A stretch of DNA of 64,000 nucleotides from Verrucomicrobiaceae bacterium (GCA_027490195.1 JAIXYN010000099.1:62001-126000), one strand, 5' to 3'; shown: positions 43,323-52,854, counted from the first letter of the stretch. Translations and numbers: made by a program. The notes: generated by a model from the sequence alone, not told the origin.

Positions 43323-43680
43323 CTTTGGTTGAGCAGCAAAACTGGTCAGGCTTTATACCACGCACAACTCAAGACAGGTCTGTATTCCGGACGCAGCGGA
43401 AACCTGTTCCCAAACAGATGCAAGGCCCGGCGCTCGGGTCTGTAGGTTGGTCGTGTTTGGCGTCCAAGGCATTTCATCGCCCAGCGCCAGCTCCGCCAAA
43501 CCGCCCGACTGCGAGGACCTTCGCACTCGCCAGCATTTGCCGTGCGCGCACAGACACCTCCCATTCTTTGCACTGTGCGGTTTAAAACTCACTGCGTATT
43601 TCCCCAGCCAGCCTGTGAGATCATCCGCCATCCTTTTCACGAAGGAGGATCTTCAGACTCTTTTTCAACTGCGCGTGGTA
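43323..43680. other. 358-bp gap; possible decayed FGE-type gene end on the minus strand
   Basis: No intact gene can be supported. On the minus strand, 43369-43404 reads G-F-R-C-V-R-N-T-D-L-S and a stop, the usual last residues of FGE-sulfatase (formylglycine-generating-enzyme-like) domains. The bases upstream have no consistent frame for the rest of such a domain, so if this is a relic it is badly shifted. Other short frames in the gap have no recognisable product. Confidence 0.3.
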
Positions 43681-44253
43681 TTAATCGTTATGAGTTTCCG
43701 ATTGTGGCTGATCTCCACTTTGCTCCTCCCATCGCGCCAGCAACCACATTACATCTGAAAGACGGTTGAGGAATCGGATGAGTTCTTCATTGGGCACGTG
43801 ATCGGCAGTGCCTTGCAGATCGATGACATTGCGCTCGGCGCGGCGGCAGGCGACGCGGGCGAGGTCGGCATAGGCACCGCTCATGACACCGGCTTCGCCG
43901 GGAAGCGCCCAGCCTTTGAATTTTAGAGCGCCGCCTGCTTCGAGCTTTGCCACCCACTCATCCAGGTAGACGACGTTGGAGGTGGAAATGCGCTCGGGAT
44001 GGGTGGCTGCATAGCGGCTTTCTTCGCCGGGTGGGGTGGCCAGCTCGCCCATGAGTTCAATGAGCCAGCGCTGCACCTGGGGGACGACTTGCTGCGTCTC
44101 TTCGCGCAGAGCGGCGATACGCAGGGGGCCGAGGGCGGCGTTCAGTTCATCCACGGCACCTAGGGCATGGACACGAGGGTGGGATTTGGCGAGACGACAG
44201 CCAAACAGTAGGTCGGTCTGACCTTGGTCTCCTTTGCGGGTGGCGATGGACAT
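43681..44253 (-). CDS. Cob(I)yrinic acid a,c-diamide adenosyltransferase, PduO type
   Basis: A 190-residue PduO/MMAB-type ATP:cob(I)alamin adenosyltransferase, which makes adenosylcobalamin. The N-terminus has T-R-K-G-D-Q-G-Q-T-D-L-L-F-G (the ATP-binding T-x-G-D-x-G-x-T), followed by A-L-G-A-V-D-E-L-N-A-A-L-G; the C-terminal half has C-R-R-A-E-R-N and F-L-N-R-L-S-D-V-M-W-L-L-A-R. Length is normal. It is the last gene of a small minus-strand group with the 56-aa peptide and rhomboid genes. Confidence 0.93.
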   Translation of the reverse strand: MSIATRKGDQGQTDLLFGCRLAKSHPRVHALGAVDELNAALGPLRIAALREETQQVVPQVQRWLIELMGELATPPGEESRYAATHPERISTSNVVYLDEWVAKLEAGGALKFKGWALPGEAGVMSGAYADLARVACRRAERNVIDLQGTADHVPNEELIRFLNRLSDVMWLLARWEEQSGDQPQSETHND

Positions 44254-44300
44254 GTGAGGAGAGCTACGTTTTCAGAAGGTGGAAAGACGGGTGAAAAGGT

Positions 44301-44471
44301 TCACTCGTCCGGGAAGCTGTTTGGCGTTGCTTCGTGGGGTGGGGCGGCCGTGGCAGGAGCAGGTGGTGTGCGGATGCTTACTTCTCCTTTGCGGCAAGAG
44401 CGCACGGTCCATCCAAACAGCAGGGCCAGCAAGAGCAAGGCAGCCAGGCGTGCGGAGCGTGTGGAAAGCAT
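44301..44471 (-). CDS. 56-residue single-span membrane peptide
   Basis: A short frame between the rhomboid gene and the adenosyltransferase gene. It starts with a basic stretch (S-T-R-S-A-R), then a membrane span (A-A-L-L-L-L-A-L-L-F-G-W), a Cys-Arg-Lys segment and a Pro/Ala-rich tail. The start lies 16 bases after the rhomboid stop. No family is known; the position and the clean hydrophobic segment make a real small gene plausible. Confidence 0.5.
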   Translation of the reverse strand: MLSTRSARLAALLLLALLFGWTVRSCRKGEVSIRTPPAPATAAPPHEATPNSFPDE

Positions 44472-44487
44472 GTGACTGGACTCCGTT

Positions 44488-45477
44488 TCAGCCTCGTTTG
44501 GTCTGCCTGTGGCGATCTACTTCCCGGCTGGCACGTTCCAAGGTGAGCAACTCCTCCGCAGTGAGGCTGTCTTTGCCGTGCAGGTTCATTTTATCCAGCA
44601 GCGGATCTACCACGTCCTCCATCCAGGCTTCCGCCGAGTTTAAAGACCTTTGCCCAGCCAAGGGAACCGCGTCGATTTCTAAATCGGTCGCCCGCCGCGT
44701 ACGCGTGCGTGCCATGGCCGGTTTACGCTGCTGCTGGTACTGTGCTGGCTGCCATTGACTGGCATAGGTCAGGGGTCTGCCGCCATAGCCGAGGCTGCGG
44801 GCATAAAACCAGCCCAGTGAAGCACCACCAAGGTGGGCGAAGTAGGCGATTTGCATCCCTTCTGGCAAAACATGAAACAGGACTCCGGTGAGACCAAACA
44901 CCAGTTGGATGATGAACAGGCCCTTGGCCAGCGTCCACAGTCGCAAGTGAACGGGTATGATGAAATAGATGAATGCGGTGATTTTTTCATCCGGCATCAC
45001 CACCGCGAGAGCCATGAGCAAACCGAAAACTGACGCCGAGGCACCCACGAGCGGCGTGGTCATGTCGCCTAGAACAAAGCCATTCACCGCCATCTCCGTG
45101 GCTGCTCCCACAACGCCAGAGAAAATGTAGATCAGGGCGAAATGACGGCTGCCGAACCGTTCCTGCACCTCGCGCCCAGCGAACCAGAGCATCATCATGT
45201 TCATGGCAAAGTGCACCAAACCGCCATGCACAAACATGTAGGTGAACAGCGTCCAGAGTTTGCCATGCATCAATTCTTTCACACTCACACCGCCCAGCGG
45301 CATGTACATCTCACCCGTCAATGGGTACTGTACCCAGCCGGTCTCAAACACGAACTGCATGACGAACACCGCGACATTGATCCCAAGGATCACATGGAAT
45401 GCCGTGAGCTTCCGCATCATTCCGGTTGCGGAGCGTGGCGGTCCTTCACGCATGTAATCGCGATCATACAGGGACAT
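44488..45477 (-). CDS. Rhomboid-family intramembrane serine protease
   Basis: A 329-residue protein with six membrane spans. The catalytic pair is present: Ser147 in V-G-A-S-A-S-V-F-G and His215 in F-A-H-L-G-G-A-S. The H-F-A-M-N-M-M-M-L-W-F-A-G block is the conserved second-helix motif, and W-T-L-F-T-Y-M-F-V-H-G lies before it. About 100 basic, mostly disordered C-terminal residues follow the last span, ending in a short helical segment that is well charged. ATG 45477 is chosen over the TTG at 45537. The substrate is unknown. Divergent from mgtE. Confidence 0.9.
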   Translation of the reverse strand: MSLYDRDYMREGPPRSATGMMRKLTAFHVILGINVAVFVMQFVFETGWVQYPLTGEMYMPLGGVSVKELMHGKLWTLFTYMFVHGGLVHFAMNMMMLWFAGREVQERFGSRHFALIYIFSGVVGAATEMAVNGFVLGDMTTPLVGASASVFGLLMALAVVMPDEKITAFIYFIIPVHLRLWTLAKGLFIIQLVFGLTGVLFHVLPEGMQIAYFAHLGGASLGWFYARSLGYGGRPLTYASQWQPAQYQQQRKPAMARTRTRRATDLEIDAVPLAGQRSLNSAEAWMEDVVDPLLDKMNLHGKDSLTAEELLTLERASREVDRHRQTKRG

Positions 45478-45569
45478 GGGCTGAATGTGCCCGACTGCGC
45501 GCCCTGTGCGAGGTTTTTTTCGCGTTGGCGATGACAAGCGGGCCCGGTGCGGTTACGCTTGTCCGCAGT

Positions 45570-46772
45570 ATGAAATCGTCATCTGAATCCCTGCTCGACG
45601 CCGTATCCCAAAGTGGGGCGCATGACGCCGCCGACCTGCTGGAACAAGCCTCGGGCGAGGACGCGGCCAAGGTGCTCCAGCAGCTCAATCCCATGGTGGC
45701 CCAGCACGTGCTTGATGAGATGCAGGAGCAACCGCGGACTGCCGCAATGACGTTCGTCCCACTGAGAAAAGCCAGGCAGTGGGCCAGCAACCGTGAACAC
45801 CCCGAAGACAGCGTCGGCTGGTTGATGGAGGAGCCTGTGGCAGTTTTCAAACCCGAAGCGAACGCCCGCGACACCATTGAGGAAGTGCGCAAGCTCGCCA
45901 AGAAGGCCTTCATCACCTACGGGTACATCACGGACCAAGAGGAGCGATTGCTTGGCCTGTTGGTGATGCGTGATCTCATGCTCGCCGAGCCCGATGCCAA
46001 GCTCTCGGACGTGATGCTGCGGGATCCCTTCAAGCTCGATCCTGACATGGAGCTTACGGAGGCCATGAAGATGGTCGTGAACAAGCACTATCCCGTCTAT
46101 CCTGTGTGCAGCAAAGACGGCATCCTGCTGGGGTTGGTGCGCGGGCAGACATTGTTCGAGGCGCGTGCCATCGAAATCAGTGCCCAGGTCGGCTCGATGG
46201 TCGGGGTGGAAAAGGAGGAGCGGCTTTCCACTCCTTTGCTTCGTAGCCTGCGTTATAGACATCCATGGCTTCAGGTCAATCTCCTCACTTGTTTCGTTGC
46301 TGCGGCGGTGGTGGGCTTATTCGAGGGTACTCTTGACCGATTGGTTCTGCTGGCGGTTTTCCTGCCCGTGCTCGCGGGGCAGTCCGGAAATACAGGTTGT
46401 CAGGCGCTTGCTGTGGCCCTGCGTGGCATGACTCTAGGAGATTTGAAGGCGGGTGAGGAGCGCAGGCTCGTTATCAAGGAAGGGTTGCTTGGCCTGCTCA
46501 ATGGCATGTTGGTTGGCGTTTCCGCCGGGGTTGGTATGTGGGTTTATGCACGAATGAATCACCATCCAGACGCGCTCATGTTGGCGTTTGTGGTATGGGT
46601 TGCGATGACTCTCAGCTGCGTGGTCAGCGGTTTGAGCGGAGCTTTGATTCCGCTGCTACTGAGGAAATTCGGCGCTGATCCGGCCACCGCATCCAGCATC
46701 TTCCTCACTACGGCCACGGATGTGATCAGCATGGGTACCTTTCTTGGACTCGCGACGTGGTTGGTTCCATGA
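45570..46772 (+). CDS. mgtE: Magnesium transporter MgtE
   Basis: A 400-residue protein with a helical N-domain (about 1-85), two CBS domains (about 90-215) and five C-terminal membrane spans. The transport part shows the family motif A-G-Q-S-G-N-T-G-C-Q-A-L-A-V-A-L-R-G and the closing T-D-V-I-S-M-G-T-F. MgtE is a Mg2+ channel gated by Mg2+ binding to its N and CBS domains. The N-domain is shorter than usual. ATG 45570 was chosen because the N-domain begins there; its stop overlaps the next start as ATGA. Confidence 0.92.
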   Translation: MKSSSESLLDAVSQSGAHDAADLLEQASGEDAAKVLQQLNPMVAQHVLDEMQEQPRTAAMTFVPLRKARQWASNREHPEDSVGWLMEEPVAVFKPEANARDTIEEVRKLAKKAFITYGYITDQEERLLGLLVMRDLMLAEPDAKLSDVMLRDPFKLDPDMELTEAMKMVVNKHYPVYPVCSKDGILLGLVRGQTLFEARAIEISAQVGSMVGVEKEERLSTPLLRSLRYRHPWLQVNLLTCFVAAAVVGLFEGTLDRLVLLAVFLPVLAGQSGNTGCQALAVALRGMTLGDLKAGEERRLVIKEGLLGLLNGMLVGVSAGVGMWVYARMNHHPDALMLAFVVWVAMTLSCVVSGLSGALIPLLLRKFGADPATASSIFLTTATDVISMGTFLGLATWLVP

Positions 46773-47662
46773 CAGTGTGGGGCAGGGAAGAGTGGCGGCG
46801 GCGCATGCAGGAGCATGTCGGGCGCGTTGCGCCTCATGCTGACGCTTTCGTGGACCGCCGCAGCCGTGATGCGAAACATCCAGTGCATGATTTTCTCTTC
46901 ACCTACTACAGCTTTGCGCCGGCGAAGCTCAAACAGTGGGTGCCGCCCTATGGTGTAAGTCTTGAATTCACGCCTGAGGATTTTGCCATTTGTCCGTGGC
47001 TGCAAAGCGAGCGGTTCATTTGTGAAAATGGATTGCTGTCTATCGACTCGCGTCGCTTCAAGCAGCGAGAGCGCGAATTCGCCGCATGGGTCGCCATGCT
47101 TTGCACTCGAATCCTCGGCAGGGCAGGGCGCTTCAGCTGCTATGGTCTGCATGAGTGGGCCATGGTGTACCGTCAGTCGGCAGAGGAGGTGAGGCATCAG
47201 GGCTACGAACTGCGTCTGCCGCCCCACGAACTGGCCGCCTTCGTCGAGTCGCTTCCCGTGTGCTGCTCGCACTACGATGCGTTTCGTTTTTTCACCCCCG
47301 ACGCGCGGCCTTTGAATGTGCTGCAGCCCACGCTCGACTCACGTCCTGATCTCGAGCAGTCCGCCTGTCTGCATGCGAACATGGATTTGTACAAATGGTC
47401 TTCCAAGCTCTGGCCTTGGACAGGCTCCGATTTGATCGGCGCATGCTTTGAACTTGCCCTCAAGGGCCGTGATCTAGATATGCGTGCGAGTCCGTATGAC
47501 CTGAGCGCAATGGGCTACGCGCCGGTGAAAATTGAAACCGTGGAAGGACGCGCCCGGTATGAACTTGAGCAGCGCGAGCTGGCGGTGAAGGCTGCGGAAC
47601 TGCGCAGGAGGCTGCTCGATCAGTGCTCGGTGCTTTCACTTCAGGCCGCTGCTCATCCCTGA
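46769..47662 (+). CDS. Conserved protein often annotated as 3-methyladenine DNA glycosylase
   Basis: A 297-residue protein matching a widespread group seen next to various genes and commonly labelled 3-methyladenine DNA glycosylase without experimental proof. Conserved points are H-P-V-H-D-F-L-F-T-Y-Y-S, Y-G-L-H-E-W-A-M-V-Y and H-Y-D-A-F-R-F-F, plus a run of Cys residues (about 100-160). No helix-hairpin-helix glycosylase signature is evident. The ATG lies within the mgtE stop (ATGA), so it is coupled to the Mg2+ transporter. Confidence 0.7.
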   Translation: MTVWGREEWRRRMQEHVGRVAPHADAFVDRRSRDAKHPVHDFLFTYYSFAPAKLKQWVPPYGVSLEFTPEDFAICPWLQSERFICENGLLSIDSRRFKQREREFAAWVAMLCTRILGRAGRFSCYGLHEWAMVYRQSAEEVRHQGYELRLPPHELAAFVESLPVCCSHYDAFRFFTPDARPLNVLQPTLDSRPDLEQSACLHANMDLYKWSSKLWPWTGSDLIGACFELALKGRDLDMRASPYDLSAMGYAPVKIETVEGRARYELEQRELAVKAAELRRRLLDQCSVLSLQAAAHP

Positions 47663-47696
47663 AAGCACTCTGCGTGCGGTGCGCTTTTTTGTGTCG

Positions 47697-50228
47697 CTAC
47701 TCAATTTTTCGCACCGTCAGCAGTTTCAACGCTGGTTTGCCATCTTCACGCGCCTGCGCCAGGTCCACGACGAACTCCGCCTGCCAGTCGTTCAGTTCTT
47801 CGGGATCAATCAGCACCTGGCAGATGCTCCATGATGTGTTGTCATCGCTCGGCTTTACGTAGGTATGGCGGCCGTTGCGGGCTTCGTTGTCGAGGCGGAT
47901 GCGCTCATGCTCCGTGTAATAGGGCTCCATGAGAGCCGCCAGGGAGTCGGCGTTGAATGGACTGCTGACGGTGCCGACTGCTGCGGCGTAGTTTTCCACG
48001 GAGAGCGGGCGCAGGAATCGGAAGATTTCGGTGCGGATGAGGGCGGTGAATTCGCGCTTGTTGCGCGTGATGTCCGGCGCTTCCGCTGGCTTTTCTTCCT
48101 GTTCGTCAGGTTTGAAGTTGGGATCGCGCATGCGTTCCCATTCATCCAGCAGGCTGGAGTCTGTGCCGCGCAGCACCCCGGCAATCCAGCTCTCCATTTC
48201 CTGAACCGGTTCAGTTTTAAAGTTCTCGGGAACGGTCTGCGCCAGCACCTTGTGCACTCCAGAGAGATGGCGCAGCAGTACGCCTTCGGCACGGTTCAGT
48301 TCGTAGTCGTTGATGTAGTCGCTGAAGGTGCGGAAGTTCTCGAACATCTCGCGGGCAATGCTCTTGGGGCGGATGTTTTCCTGACCGATCCACGGATGCG
48401 CCTCGCTGAAGGCGTTGAAGGTGTTGTAGATGAAGTCGCGGCAGGGTTTCGGGTATTCCAGCTCCTCCAGCTTCGCGATGCGTTCTTCAAACGGTACGCC
48501 TTCGTTCTTCATCGCCACCATGGCCTCGTCCTTCACCTGATCGAGCTGACGGCGCAGAATGATGTCCGGATTTTCCAGGATGGATTCGCACAGGGTCATG
48601 ACATCTGCCGCATACGTCGGGGAAGCAGGATCAATGAGAGCCAGCGTGTCGATGAGGTAGAGGGAGAGCGTGTAATTCAGCGAGAAATCCTCCTGCAACT
48701 CGACATTGAGCCGAAGCTTGGTGCCATTGGCAGCGCGTTGTGAGGTGGGGATGATCTCAATGATTTTGCGCTGCACCAGCGCTCGGAAGAGCTGCCATGC
48801 GCGCTTCTCGTGCTGCTTTTTTGCATTGGCGGTCTCATGCGAGTCGCCAATAAGCTGGCGCATCGCCGCACAGGCATCGCCGGGTCTGCTGAGCACCTGC
48901 AAGAGCATGCCGTGCGAGACCTGAAAGCGGGAAGCCAGCGGCTCGGGAGCAGCGCTTTGCAGCTTCTTGAAGGTGTCTTCATTCCAGCCAACAAAACCCT
49001 CCGGCGCTTTCTTCTTCACCATCTTGCGCATCTTCTTCACATCGCCGGCGGCCTTGGCCTCCATCTTGGCATTTTCCACGACGTGCTCTGGTGCCTGGCA
49101 GACGACATAGCCCACATCGTCATAGCCGCGTCGTCCGGCACGCCCAGTGATCTGGTGAAAATCCCGCGCGCTCAGCGTTGCCACCTTCTCGCCGCCATAC
49201 TTGCTCAAGCGCGTGAGCAGCACGGTGCGGATGGGCACATTCACGCCGACGCCGAGGGTGTCCGTGCCGCAGATGACTTTGAGCAGGCCGCGCTGGGCGA
49301 GTTTTTCCACCAGGATGCGGTATTTCGGCAGCAGTCCGGCATGATGAATGCCCACGCCGTGGCTGAGATACTTCTTCACCTCCTTGCCATAGGGGCTGGT
49401 GAACTTAGCGCCCGCCAGCTCTTCTTTGATCGATGCCTTTTCTGCTGCGGTGCAGAAGTTGAGGCTCATTAAATCCTGGGCAGCCTGCGCGGCATCGTTC
49501 TGGGTGAAGTGGACGAGATACACCGGCGCTTTGTTGGCGGCGATGAGCTCCTGCAGCGTCACATCGACCGCTGTCTGCGCATAGCTGAACTCCAGCGGCA
49601 CCGGGCGCTCGTAGGCAGCCACAACAGTGGTCTCGGCGTTGGTCAGGTGGGTGAGCTTCTCTTTGAAAAAGTCGGAGCCGCCCATCGTGGCTGACATCAG
49701 CAGAAAGCGCGAGTCACTCATGGTCAGCAGCGGCACCTGCCAGGCCACACCGCGCTCGCGATCGGAGTAGTAGTGAAACTCGTCCATGATCACCTCACGG
49801 AAGGGAGCCTTGGCGCCATCACGCAGTGCGTAATTGGCCAGAATCTCTGCGGTGCAGCAAAGGATGGGTGCATTGCGATTCACCGTCGCATCACCGGTGG
49901 CCATGCCGACGTTGTCGGGCCCAAAGTCACGGCAGAGGGAGAGAAATTTCTCATTCACCAGCGCCTTGATGGGGCAGGTGTACACGGAGCGCCGCCCTTT
50001 GGCGAGGGAACGGAAGTGCATGGCCAGTGCCACCAGCGATTTTCCAGAGCCCGTTGGGGTGTTGAGGATGACGTTGCGATCATCGAACAGCTCCAGAATG
50101 GCCTCCTCCTGAGCTGGGTACAGCTCCAATTTTTTCTCCGCCACATAGTCGAGAAATGCCGCCAGCAGCTCGTCATTGGAGCAGTCGGTGGATTTCGGCA
50201 GTCGGCGTAGCAGAGGGTGGTCGGTCAT
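47697..50228 (-). CDS. Ski2-like DEAD/DEAH helicase with DUF3516 domain
   Basis: An 843-residue superfamily-2 helicase. Motifs in order: L-Y-P-A-Q-E-E-A-I (Q-like), T-P-T-G-S-G-K-S (I), M-D-E-F-H-Y-Y (II), S-A-T-M (III), [12 protein letters not shown] (V) and [12 protein letters not shown] (VI). The C-terminal 350 residues are a DUF3516-like domain, found on a bacterial group of Ski2-type helicases thought to act on RNA. Two perfect palindromes lie just upstream of the start (50236-50319). No nuclease neighbours are found. Confidence 0.88.
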   Translation of the reverse strand: MTDHPLLRRLPKSTDCSNDELLAAFLDYVAEKKLELYPAQEEAILELFDDRNVILNTPTGSGKSLVALAMHFRSLAKGRRSVYTCPIKALVNEKFLSLCRDFGPDNVGMATGDATVNRNAPILCCTAEILANYALRDGAKAPFREVIMDEFHYYSDRERGVAWQVPLLTMSDSRFLLMSATMGGSDFFKEKLTHLTNAETTVVAAYERPVPLEFSYAQTAVDVTLQELIAANKAPVYLVHFTQNDAAQAAQDLMSLNFCTAAEKASIKEELAGAKFTSPYGKEVKKYLSHGVGIHHAGLLPKYRILVEKLAQRGLLKVICGTDTLGVGVNVPIRTVLLTRLSKYGGEKVATLSARDFHQITGRAGRRGYDDVGYVVCQAPEHVVENAKMEAKAAGDVKKMRKMVKKKAPEGFVGWNEDTFKKLQSAAPEPLASRFQVSHGMLLQVLSRPGDACAAMRQLIGDSHETANAKKQHEKRAWQLFRALVQRKIIEIIPTSQRAANGTKLRLNVELQEDFSLNYTLSLYLIDTLALIDPASPTYAADVMTLCESILENPDIILRRQLDQVKDEAMVAMKNEGVPFEERIAKLEELEYPKPCRDFIYNTFNAFSEAHPWIGQENIRPKSIAREMFENFRTFSDYINDYELNRAEGVLLRHLSGVHKVLAQTVPENFKTEPVQEMESWIAGVLRGTDSSLLDEWERMRDPNFKPDEQEEKPAEAPDITRNKREFTALIRTEIFRFLRPLSVENYAAAVGTVSSPFNADSLAALMEPYYTEHERIRLDNEARNGRHTYVKPSDDNTSWSICQVLIDPEELNDWQAEFVVDLAQAREDGKPALKLLTVRKIE

Positions 50229-50235
50229 GAAGGAG

Positions 50236-50256
50236 TCCAGTTGCGCCGCAACTGGA
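50236..50256. repeat. Perfect palindrome, copy 1 (helicase leader)
   Basis: A 21-base perfect inverted repeat: arms of 10 bases (TCCAGTTGCG) around a single central C. It lies 7 bases upstream of the helicase ATG on the minus strand and is almost the same as a second palindrome at 50297-50319, with the centre base inverted. Confidence 0.85.
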
Positions 50257-50296
50257 TTGATTCAGGACCCGTTACGACTCAGCAAGACTCATTCCA

Positions 50297-50319
50297 GACC
50301 AGTTGCGGCGCAACTGGTC
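50297..50319. repeat. Perfect palindrome, copy 2
   Basis: Arms of 11 bases (GACCAGTTGCG) around a single central G, otherwise the same core as the palindrome at 50236-50256. The two centres are 62 bases apart. It lies 7 bases after the stop of the YHYH gene (transcribed on the minus strand) and has no following T-run on either strand, so it is not a standard terminator. Confidence 0.85.
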
Positions 50320-50325
50320 AACTGA

Positions 50326-51279
50326 TCAAAACGGGGGTGGACCGAAACCTGGGGGCGGTCGCATGCCGGGGCCGCCGGGGCGACCACCCGGGCCACCACG
50401 CCTGCCTCGTCCGGGCGGGCCACCTCCACCAGGAGGACCACGCCGCGCGAAACTGCCGTCGGGTGTGCCAGCAAACTGACGTGGGATGTAGGGATATTCA
50501 TCGGTGAGCACGTAATGATAAATGCCCTGCGGGAATTCGGGCGTCACTCCAAAGCGGCCGTTGCTGTCGTCGAGATCGCCCGAACCCGCGACGAACTCAT
50601 AATCCTGCACAAAGGCACCATCATACTTGCCGCCGGGAGAGCCTTCAGGACGGGTGCCCTGCTTGATGGCGTAGCTTGTGCTGAGCTTTTTCAGTGCACT
50701 GCCGGCGTTTTTGGCCTCGCTGTAACCCCACGGGCCATAGATGGGGAAACCATCCGCCGCCCATCCGACGAGGATCATCTGCGGCTTGTTGCCGCTGATC
50801 TTTTCGACCATGCCATTGGGAATGCCATGGTAGTGATAGGCCCCGTTGGGTTGCACGTGCGCGTTGCTTGCATCGAGCCCGAGATCAATCGCCCCGCCAT
50901 GAGGTTCATACTGCCAGCCAGAGGATGGGTCGCCCTGCCACCACTCGGCGGCGAAGGGGTCAAACACCACGCCGTTCACAGCGATGCCGAAAGGCTGCAT
51001 GTGATAGGGCACCGGCTTTTCCGCGACCTTCGGGTGCAGAGGCACTTTGTAATCATAGCTCTGTGGCGCGATCACGTTCGGATTGTGCCGGTTGGGAAAC
51101 TGGCCGGGCGTGTGATCGGGAATGCCATTGGCCTGGATGCGGCGGTAATCATTGTCCGTGGTGATCTTCACCGTATTGGGCGGCAGTTGTGAGGACGCCG
51201 CGAGGCAGGCGGACACAAGAACGGTGCTGCTTACTTTGAGCAGCATGGCAGGCGTGGCAGCGAGGCGGGAAAATCTCAT
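50326..51279 (-). CDS. YHYH-domain exported protein
   Basis: A 317-residue protein with a signal peptide (about 1-28) and a YHYH domain, recognised from H-V-Q-P-N-G-A-Y-H-Y-H-G-I-P and the repeated-type segment G-W-A-A-D-G-F-P-I-Y-G-P-W-G-Y, with P-Q-G-I-Y-H-Y-V-L-T-D-E-Y-P-Y-I-P-R near the end. The function of YHYH proteins is unknown; histidine density suggests metal binding. The last 45 residues are Gly/Pro/Arg-rich and low-complexity. Start at ATG 51279, at the signal peptide. Confidence 0.8.
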   Translation of the reverse strand: MRFSRLAATPAMLLKVSSTVLVSACLAASSQLPPNTVKITTDNDYRRIQANGIPDHTPGQFPNRHNPNVIAPQSYDYKVPLHPKVAEKPVPYHMQPFGIAVNGVVFDPFAAEWWQGDPSSGWQYEPHGGAIDLGLDASNAHVQPNGAYHYHGIPNGMVEKISGNKPQMILVGWAADGFPIYGPWGYSEAKNAGSALKKLSTSYAIKQGTRPEGSPGGKYDGAFVQDYEFVAGSGDLDDSNGRFGVTPEFPQGIYHYVLTDEYPYIPRQFAGTPDGSFARRGPPGGGGPPGRGRRGGPGGRPGGPGMRPPPGFGPPPF

Positions 51280-51454
51280 GGCGTGAAGAATAACCCCATG
51301 GGCGCGCTTTCGTTTCAAGAATAATCCGGCTGGGCATGGCAAGGCATCGGGGTCTCCTGACCCCGATGATTCTGGGGGGGCGGGAGCCCCCCACACCTGG
51401 GTGGCTCACGATTCGCGCTTGCTTCCAGTCTTGAATTCCGGTTTGCATGCCGCC

Positions 51455-52630
51455 ATGCCAAAAGCCCCAAGTTCCACTCCCGCCCGCATCCCGCAGGTCG
51501 CCGTTCTCGTAGATACCTCGCGGTCTTATGGTCGTGACATCGTTCGCGGCATTCGGCGCTATGTGGCGGAGCACGGCCCGTGGTCGCTGTATCTGGAGCC
51601 GCGCGATCTGCACAGCCGCTTCCCGGACTGGCTCAAGGACTGGCCCGGCGATGGCATTCTCTCACGCACCGTCGATGCGGCGATGCTGCGCCAACTCAAG
51701 GCGACGAAGCTGCCAGTGATCGAACTCCGAAGCACTTTGCTGCCGCATTCATTTCCGTTTGTCGGCATGGACAACAGCATTGTCGGCACCCGGGTGGCGG
51801 AGCATTTGCGCAATCGCGGCTTCCAGCGCTTTGCCTGCTATCTGGACACTTCCGAGGCCTTCTTCGTGGAACGCAGCGAGTGCTTTGCACAGACCTTGCG
51901 AGCGCATGGTTTCGAATGCTCCATTTTCAAATCCAGCCGCCGCCTGCGCTGGGACGAGCACCAGCGGGCGCTCTCCGAATGGCTGACGTCCTTGGACAAG
52001 CCCGTGGGTGTGTTCGCCGTGAATGACCAGCTCGGCTTCTGGCTGCTGGATGCGGCGCGTCGCGCAGGCATCGCCGTGCCGGAGGAGGTGGCGGTGGTCG
52101 GGGCGGAGAATGACAACATGCTCTGCGACACGGCATCACCGCCGCTTTCGAGTGTGCGCCTGCGCGGGCAGGCCGTGGGCTATGAAGCAGCGCGCCTGCT
52201 TGATGAATGGATGGCTAAACGGCGTGTCCCCAAACCGGGTGAAAAACACCTCCTGGCACCGGGGGACATCTTCGTGCGGCAATCCAGCGACATCGTTGCT
52301 GTCGAAGATCCACGCATCGCCGCCGCGCTGCGCTTCATCCGCCAGCATGCCACAGAGCAGATCGACGTCACGCGAGTTGCGCGGGAGACGGCACTCTCAC
52401 GCAGTGTGCTGGAGCGCCGCATGAAGGCGCTGATTGGCCGCAGCCCCGGGGAGGAAATCAACCGCATCCGCTTTGCGGCGGTGGAGCAACTTCTCACGCA
52501 GACCGATCTCACGCTCGATGCCATCGCCGCCCGCTGCGGCTTCATCCACCCGCAGTACATGGCGGAGGCGTTTCGGAAGCGTTCAGGCATGACGCCGGGG
52601 GAGTTTCGCCGGCAGCGTGCTGTCGGTTAA
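51455..52630 (+). CDS. XylR-like regulator (LacI-type sensor plus AraC DNA-binding domain)
   Basis: A 391-residue transcription factor with a LacI/ribose-binding-type sensor domain (about 12-275: V-A-V-L-V-D-T-S-R-S-Y-G-R-D-I-V-R-G-I, V-F-A-V-N-D, G-A-E-N-D) and a C-terminal AraC-type double HTH (about 290-391: V-A-R-E-T-A-L-S-R-S-V-L-E-R-R, I-A-A-R-C-G-F-I-H-P-Q-Y-M-A-E-A-F-R-K-R-S-G-M-T-P-G-E-F-R). Xylose and related sugars are typical effectors of this group; which sugar is unknown here. No target genes are adjacent. ATG 51455 begins the sensor domain. Confidence 0.9.
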   Translation: MPKAPSSTPARIPQVAVLVDTSRSYGRDIVRGIRRYVAEHGPWSLYLEPRDLHSRFPDWLKDWPGDGILSRTVDAAMLRQLKATKLPVIELRSTLLPHSFPFVGMDNSIVGTRVAEHLRNRGFQRFACYLDTSEAFFVERSECFAQTLRAHGFECSIFKSSRRLRWDEHQRALSEWLTSLDKPVGVFAVNDQLGFWLLDAARRAGIAVPEEVAVVGAENDNMLCDTASPPLSSVRLRGQAVGYEAARLLDEWMAKRRVPKPGEKHLLAPGDIFVRQSSDIVAVEDPRIAAALRFIRQHATEQIDVTRVARETALSRSVLERRMKALIGRSPGEEINRIRFAAVEQLLTQTDLTLDAIAARCGFIHPQYMAEAFRKRSGMTPGEFRRQRAVG

Positions 52631-52649
52631 GCCTCGACCATAAAAAAAC

Positions 52650-52675
52650 CGGGGTGGATCACTCGATCCACCCCG
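52650..52675. terminator. Bidirectional terminator
   Basis: Stem CGGGGTGGATC / GATCCACCCCG with loop ACT. On the plus strand it follows the XylR-like gene by about 20 bases; on the minus strand it is followed by a run of T and could end the DUF2127 transcript. Confidence 0.85.
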
Positions 52676-52854
52676 TTTCTTTGAAGTGCGTACCAACAGC
52701 CATGCAGGAACCACTATCTGAAAATTGCGACCGGCGGTCTTGCTCCGCTCTCGTTGTCTGGTGGGAGATTCACACATCCTGAGGAAGATGTGTCAGAACG
52801 ATGTAAAACATTCGCAAGAAAGACGGCTTTTCTTCAATGAGGAAGCCTGAATGC

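Noticed and set aside
52772-52793. Stem ACACATC / GATGTGT downstream of the XylR-like gene
   Set aside because: Short, no T-run, and a strong terminator lies about 100 bases before it.
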